NCBI GenBank assembly: GCA_937903155.1
Contig: CALCZU010000125.1
Span: 1-36,362, forward strand
Source: an uncultured Bdellovibrionales bacterium
GTDB lineage: Bacteria; Bdellovibrionota; FAC87; UBA2466
Direction of reading: 5' to 3'
Length of the DNA stretch: 36,362 bases
Numbering within the stretch: the first letter of the stretch is position 1; the number at the start of each line of letters is the position of its first letter. This document shows, piece by piece, positions 32,131-36,362 of the stretch. The notes under the pieces were generated by a model. The model saw only the letters and a list, made by a program, of their open reading frames with translations. It was not told the origin of the DNA and searched no databases. The position numbers and the translations under genes were made by a program.

Positions 32131-32835
32131 TTAAAGAACGGTCTTTGCGCCGATTGCGAAAAGGAAGGTGTCCATTCTGCCGAATCCGAGGAGGCCTTGG
32201 TATCTTGCAAATGAATAAATCTGCCAATTGTCCCATCCTGTTTTGTAACTTCCGCCGATTTCTCCAAAAGGATGATTCATATTGTAAACTTCGAGTTCTT
32301 CGAACGTCGCCGCTTTCAAGTAAAAACGAATGCTGTCGGTGATTTTGAATTTGAGTCCGAGTTCGAAAGCAAAATCATGTTCGGTAAACGACGAGCGGAA
32401 ACTGGGGACGATGGTCGCTCGACTGAGGAGAATCAGTCTTTGATACCAGCCGACGGAGGCAAAAATTTGGACGAATTCGAAGGGAAGGGGGGAGAGTGTG
32501 ACCCAATAAAGTCCGTTGTTGACGGTGGCTGTCGTCGTTAAAAGCGTTTCGTGAGTGAGTCTGACCGATGCTTCGATAAAATAAAAAGGTTGGTACGAAA
32601 TCTCAGCTTTGTAACGAAAACTATCGGGTGAAAATGTGGGATAAAATCCTAGTTTTGCGCCTGAGCGAAAACTTAAAGTCGGCGTTAATTTCCACTCCGG
32701 ATAAAATGCCCACGTGGAACTTCGGAGAGAGTCTTGAGTCGATGAGATAAGAGGTGTTTCATACCTCATGCTCAGATTTGCGGCGAAGACGAGATTTGAA
32801 AAAAAGAGGGTCAGGAAAAAGGGTTTAATCCACAC
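32131..32835 (-). CDS. Barrel-like outer-membrane protein, unknown
   Basis: A 234-residue protein with a signal peptide (1-18, FFSNLVFA). The rest is made of alternating hydrophobic/polar beta strands rich in Tyr, Phe and Thr, with a terminal strand near FLFAIGAKTVL, as in small outer-membrane beta-barrels. It overlaps ilvA by 11 nt at its start and shares its last 67 codons with the fragment at 29686-29889. No family was recognised. Confidence 0.72.
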   Translation of the reverse strand: MWIKPFFLTLFFSNLVFAANLSMRYETPLISSTQDSLRSSTWAFYPEWKLTPTLSFRSGAKLGFYPTFSPDSFRYKAEISYQPFYFIEASVRLTHETLLTTTATVNNGLYWVTLSPLPFEFVQIFASVGWYQRLILLSRATIVPSFRSSFTEHDFAFELGLKFKITDSIRFYLKAATFEELEVYNMNHPFGEIGGSYKTGWDNWQIYSFARYQGLLGFGRMDTFLFAIGAKTVL

Positions 32836-34045
32836 GATTCACCTTGAACCCGCGCTTTGTCAGCTCTTGGATAATTTCGCCGGTGTGGTCGTGTCCCTTG
32901 GATTCAATATCAACTTCAATATTGGCTTCGCCAATCTTCGTGTGAAGTGTCGCTCTTTGATGGAAAATCTGAATGATGTTTGCGCCGACTTGTCCTAGGA
33001 CTTCCGTAACTTTATTGAGTCCGCCGGGTCGGTCGGTAATCGTAATTAGAAGTCGGACGAGTCTTCCTTGATGGGCAAGGCCGTGTTGAAGCACGTGTCC
33101 GAGTGCGGGAAGATCAATATTTCCTCCCGAAATGAGTGCCGTCACATTTTTTTCGGGAACTGAGCCTTCTAAAATGGCTGCTACCGAAAGGGCTGCCGAT
33201 CCTTCAGCTAAGATTTTTCCATGTTCTGCTAAGAGCGCAATCGCATGAGCAATCGAATTTTCGGAGATGGAAAAAACATCGTCGACGGAGTCTTGAATGC
33301 GTTTAAGCATCGTTTCATCTGTCGTTTTTGTCGCGACCCCTTCCGCCAGTGTGAAAGAAGGCGCTTGAGAGAGAATTTGTCCGCTCTTATAAGATTTGTA
33401 AGTCGCAGGCGCACTTTCGGCGGTGACTCCGTAAACTTTTAAGTTTTTCTTCTTCGCTTTTAAAACTTTTGAAATTCCTGAGATGAGGCCGCCGCCTCCT
33501 ATAGGAATTATGATCGCTTCACAGGACTCGAATAAGGGATCTTCTAAAAGCTCGAGGCCGATGGTTCCCTGTCCCGCAATGACTTGCTCGTCTCGGTACG
33601 GATGCACGAAGAGATAGCCTTTGGCTTCAGCCAGTTTCATCGCATGATCGAAAGACTCATTATAAACACTGCCTTCTAAAACGGTTTCGGCTCCCCAACG
33701 TTTGGTGTTTTGGATTTTAATGACGGGGGTCATGGTCGGCATGACGATGGTGGCTCGAATTCCCAACATACTGCAAATCGCCGCTACACCCTGTGCATGG
33801 TTGCCGGCAGAGGCCGCGATGACGCCTGCCTTTTTTGCTTTAGCCATATTTTCAACGACGCAATTTGTGGCCCCTCGGATCTTAAAAGATCCCGTCACCT
33901 GCATGTTCTCGCATTTTAAAAGAACATTTCTTCCATTTTCGCGATTCAAAAAATCGAAAGGGATGAGAGGGGTTTTCCTCACGTAGGAGGAAATATTTTT
34001 CCGTGCTTTGAGAAAAAGTTCAGGCGTTAGATTTGAAACGGTCAT
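32825..34045 (-). CDS. ilvA: Threonine ammonia-lyase
   Basis: A 406-residue cytoplasmic PLP enzyme that deaminates threonine to 2-oxobutanoate. PLP Lys55 is in GSFKIRGATN, with AGNHAQG near 81-87 and phosphate-binding GGGGLISG near 177-184. A C-terminal ACT domain (about 325-406, VRLLITITDRPGGLNKVTEVL) suggests allosteric control, as in the short IlvA/TdcB-like form with one regulatory domain. It overlaps the GH15 gene by 4 nt (ATGA) and the barrel-like gene by 11 nt. Whether its role is biosynthetic or catabolic is not certain. Confidence 0.92.
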   Translation of the reverse strand: MTVSNLTPELFLKARKNISSYVRKTPLIPFDFLNRENGRNVLLKCENMQVTGSFKIRGATNCVVENMAKAKKAGVIAASAGNHAQGVAAICSMLGIRATIVMPTMTPVIKIQNTKRWGAETVLEGSVYNESFDHAMKLAEAKGYLFVHPYRDEQVIAGQGTIGLELLEDPLFESCEAIIIPIGGGGLISGISKVLKAKKKNLKVYGVTAESAPATYKSYKSGQILSQAPSFTLAEGVATKTTDETMLKRIQDSVDDVFSISENSIAHAIALLAEHGKILAEGSAALSVAAILEGSVPEKNVTALISGGNIDLPALGHVLQHGLAHQGRLVRLLITITDRPGGLNKVTEVLGQVGANIIQIFHQRATLHTKIGEANIEVDIESKGHDHTGEIIQELTKRGFKVNRVD

Positions 34046-35454
34046 GGTTTATTTCTAGCATCCAAAGCATCAACAACCGCAGAGTAACTCCAACTCAAGT
34101 CGTTTGCCCCTTGCATATAACCTGAGTTGCGGTTGAACTGCTCACTGAGCGATCCATTAGATAACCCATGATGCATCACTCTCCAAAGATAATCGTCTCC
34201 CGTTTCGCGGATTTTCGCCAAAATGAGCTGGAAAGTCTTATCCGATTTGGGAAAAACATCGCCTTGGGTAAATCTTCCAACGTTCAAAGACTGGAAAAAG
34301 TCGAGGTTTCTGGAGTTAACCGAGATTCGTCCTTCGGCTCGGAATATTTTTGCGACTTTGTAATAGTATTCGGCAAAAGCAACCGTTGTTAAAAACCAGG
34401 GGCTTCCTTGGGTATCGCCTGAAATTCCATCGTAACGATCTTCTGGATAACGTCCAATGGCAATGCCGCGAAGATTTTTTTGATTAATGCCGTAAAGCTG
34501 ACGAAAGGTCTGACCGAGTTTCGAAACCGTCGATAAAACTTTTGAATCGGTGAGTGAGTAGAATCCATCTTGCAATGAATTGTACAGAACCCCTAGAAGG
34601 ACTGAGGTATCGAGTTGACTCGTTTTATATTGAATTCCGCCATCCACGTTTAAAGAGCCCAAAAGATAGCCTTTATTTTCGTTCCAGTAATTCAGCATTT
34701 GATTTTGGAGCAGATCGGCTTGCTTGAGATACCAACCTCCGGCGTCGTAGTCGTGAAGCACGAGAGCGAGTTTGCCACCTTCTATGAGAGCCCGTCTTTG
34801 AGCGATTCGAGTAAAGAAATGGTGTCCATGCAGTTCTTCCCAAAGATCATACGAGGTTCTTTGCCAAGAGTGGGACGTAAATTCTAAATCGGACTTGATG
34901 AGGGATTGAGTTTGTGAGTTGTAGAGTTTTTCTTTCACCCAGTCGCTATGTCCCTCGGCGATCCAAATCTGCGCAAGGCGGATGAAGAAAACTGCCCGCA
35001 GAGCCGGACCGTCGTCCTGAGGTGAGGGCCATTTATCAGAGGGAATTGTACCGTCAACATTGAAGCGTGCGACTGCATAAGCGGTCACTTGAGAGGCCGC
35101 CGCTTGGTTCGCTTTGCTCAATCGAATAAAGTCTTCAATCTTTTGTAAATATTTATTTTTGAGTGTTGGGTTCGATGCCTTTTGGTATTCATTGAGTATC
35201 GTTTGCATGACGAGACTCGAATCCCGAACCCAGTGAAAATAATAATTTGGATTTTCGCGCGAGGGAGATGCAATCACTGTTCCTCGAACAGTCCCTTCAG
35301 GAGAAATATTCTTTAAAAGGTTTTCTAAAAAGAGGGGGCGAGAGTGTTGCGCCCAAGTCGATAACTCATCCGCAAATGATGGGGCAGTCAAGATTATCAG
35401 GAATATCAAATAGAGAAAGGCCGAGTTTTGGCGTAGTGTTTTACCGAGTTGCAT
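34042..35454 (-). CDS. Secreted glycoside hydrolase family 15 (glucoamylase-like)
   Basis: A 470-residue exported enzyme (signal peptide about 1-28, cleavage after SFA). GH15 landmarks are YYFHWVRDSSL (71-81), the catalytic acid Glu206 in YDLWEELHG and the base Glu438 in SLSEQFNRNSGYMQGANDLSWSYSA (the Glu lies in LSEQF). Inverting glucoamylases release beta-glucose from starch or glycogen ends. It starts the GH15-ilvA-barrel operon and overlaps ilvA by 4 nt. Together with the cytoplasmic GH1 enzyme it points to use of external glucans, perhaps prey glycogen (inference). Confidence 0.9.
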   Translation of the reverse strand: MQLGKTLRQNSAFLYLIFLIILTAPSFADELSTWAQHSRPLFLENLLKNISPEGTVRGTVIASPSRENPNYYFHWVRDSSLVMQTILNEYQKASNPTLKNKYLQKIEDFIRLSKANQAAASQVTAYAVARFNVDGTIPSDKWPSPQDDGPALRAVFFIRLAQIWIAEGHSDWVKEKLYNSQTQSLIKSDLEFTSHSWQRTSYDLWEELHGHHFFTRIAQRRALIEGGKLALVLHDYDAGGWYLKQADLLQNQMLNYWNENKGYLLGSLNVDGGIQYKTSQLDTSVLLGVLYNSLQDGFYSLTDSKVLSTVSKLGQTFRQLYGINQKNLRGIAIGRYPEDRYDGISGDTQGSPWFLTTVAFAEYYYKVAKIFRAEGRISVNSRNLDFFQSLNVGRFTQGDVFPKSDKTFQLILAKIRETGDDYLWRVMHHGLSNGSLSEQFNRNSGYMQGANDLSWSYSAVVDALDARNKP

Positions 35455-35611
35455 TCTTTTTTCCCCCAGATATTGAAAATTAATCGATAAAAATTCAAAT
35501 GAAAATCGAAAAGGGTTACGCGTAGCATAAACGTGTTGTGATCTTTGTGAGCCTTTCCGGCCTCGTTTTACGCGTTAGAGAGAGACGATAGGATCTCTGA
35601 AAGGACAATGT

Positions 35612-36362
35612 GTGAAAACAAACTATTCTATTCTGATTTGCATTTTGGGATGGGGACTCACGTTTCAAGAACTCAAAGCTTCATCCTACGATTCAACGGT
35701 TCTCAATGATAAGCCGGTTCTCTATTTTGCGATGAAAGGCCCCAATTCCAATGGCAAAGAAAAGGATCTTTCGGGAAATAAAAATCACGGAGTGTACTTT
35801 CTGCAGGGAAGTTCGGTTTTGAAAAGTTCGCTTCCCAATGGAGATACTGCCGTCGTTTTCAACGGACAAAACGAATATCTTGAAGTGCCTTCTCACTGGA
35901 GTCTTTCTGTCCCTAAGAACGGAGCTTTGACTTTCGAAGCTTGGATTCGGCCCTATACACTGAATTTTCCGCAAAGTGAGAGCGATGGGTATGTTTACTG
36001 GGCCGGGAAGGGAGAAATGGGAGATTTCGAATATGCAGGTCGAATGTACTCGTACCAAAATTCAGCATCGAGACCGAATCGAATTTCTGGATATGCTTTT
36101 AATCGACAAGGGGGTTTGGGATCGGGATCGTATTTTCAAGATGTAGTGAAAGTGAAAGAATGGATCCATGTGGCGGTCGTGATTGATACGCACGCTCAAG
36201 TGAACGCACCGACAGGAACGGTGAGTATTTTTAAAAATGGAATGCTTCGAAAAACCACTCCGCTAAACCAGTTCAATGTGATTCCAGAGCCCGGCAATGC
36301 ACCTTTGAGAATCGCGACTCGAGATTTTCATTCGTTTTTCAAAGGTTCCGTCGCTAAATTTG
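35612..36362 (+). CDS. Secreted LamG/concanavalin-like protein (5' part, cut by window)
   Basis: From GTG 35612 (AAGGA 6 nt upstream) an open frame of 250 codons runs off the right edge. A signal peptide (about 1-23, cleavage after LKA) leads into a LamG-like fold: PVLYFAMKG, KDLSGNKNHGVYF, AVVFNGQNEYLEVP, LTFEAWIRPY, WIHVAVVIDT, and VSIFKNGMLRKTTPLN. Such domains bind carbohydrate or protein on the cell surface and often belong to larger multidomain proteins. What follows lies outside the window. It is divergent from the GH15 operon across 157 bp with no clear promoter. Confidence 0.82.
   Translation, partial: MKTNYSILICILGWGLTFQELKASSYDSTVLNDKPVLYFAMKGPNSNGKEKDLSGNKNHGVYFLQGSSVLKSSLPNGDTAVVFNGQNEYLEVPSHWSLSVPKNGALTFEAWIRPYTLNFPQSESDGYVYWAGKGEMGDFEYAGRMYSYQNSASRPNRISGYAFNRQGGLGSGSYFQDVVKVKEWIHVAVVIDTHAQVNAPTGTVSIFKNGMLRKTTPLNQFNVIPEPGNAPLRIATRDFHSFFKGSVAKF

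Overview
The window looks like chromosomal DNA of a Gram-negative, predator-type bacterium of the Bdellovibrionota / deltaproteobacterial kind. This is inferred from a TIGR02147/DUF4423-type regulator, an ADYC-domain protein, many secreted proteins of unknown family, an outer-membrane barrel-like protein and mid-40s GC by eye. No rRNA, tRNA or CRISPR array was seen.

Layout. 1-946: a truncated RAYT-type (Y1, REP-associated) transposase with its repeat-rich leader, ending in a 167-bp copy of a palindromic element. 964-5147: acyl-CoA dehydrogenase, then an FAD oxidoreductase/SixA phosphatase pair and a small Cys-rich secreted protein. 5130-15868: a phosphate and polyphosphate block made of a PafA-type alkaline phosphatase, a CHAD protein, polyphosphate kinase Ppk1, a secreted unknown, a GH1 glycosidase, a GT21/HpnI-like glycosyltransferase, a PHP phosphoesterase, an OlsB-like ornithine-lipid acyltransferase and a CYTH triphosphate-tunnel protein. 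Three promoter regions here carry the same kind of 11-bp-period direct repeat, which resembles a Pho box. The block reads as a phosphate-limitation programme: scavenge Pi, handle polyP, and swap phospholipids for ornithine lipids or glycolipids.

15886-17123: an intact mobile unit in which the same RAYT-type transposase is bracketed by nested inverted repeats, with a 135-bp element at each end. 17320-24183: mostly housekeeping and envelope genes: a basic single-span protein, a GT87-like membrane glycosyltransferase, a CADD-type self-sacrificing pABA synthase overlapping an M48 lipoprotein protease, a PAQR/hemolysin III protein, a C1 cysteine protease, a type-4 uracil-DNA glycosylase and a lipoprotein metallophosphoesterase.

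24250-32332 looks accessory. It holds small Cys-rich secreted proteins, a heptad-repeat coiled coil, and a three-gene operon (small 4-Cys peptide, ADYC-like protein whose Cys is Trp, transglutaminase-like protein). It also holds a regulator coupled to a secreted protein with a perfect four-fold C-x10-W-x8-C repeat, and a 204-bp gapless direct duplication flanking a methyltransferase and a serine-protease-like gene that lacks its serine motif. 32131-36362 returns to conserved genes: a GH15 glucoamylase - threonine ammonia-lyase - barrel-like protein operon and the start of a LamG-like secreted protein.

All functions are assigned by reading motifs in the translated sequence; no database search was run.
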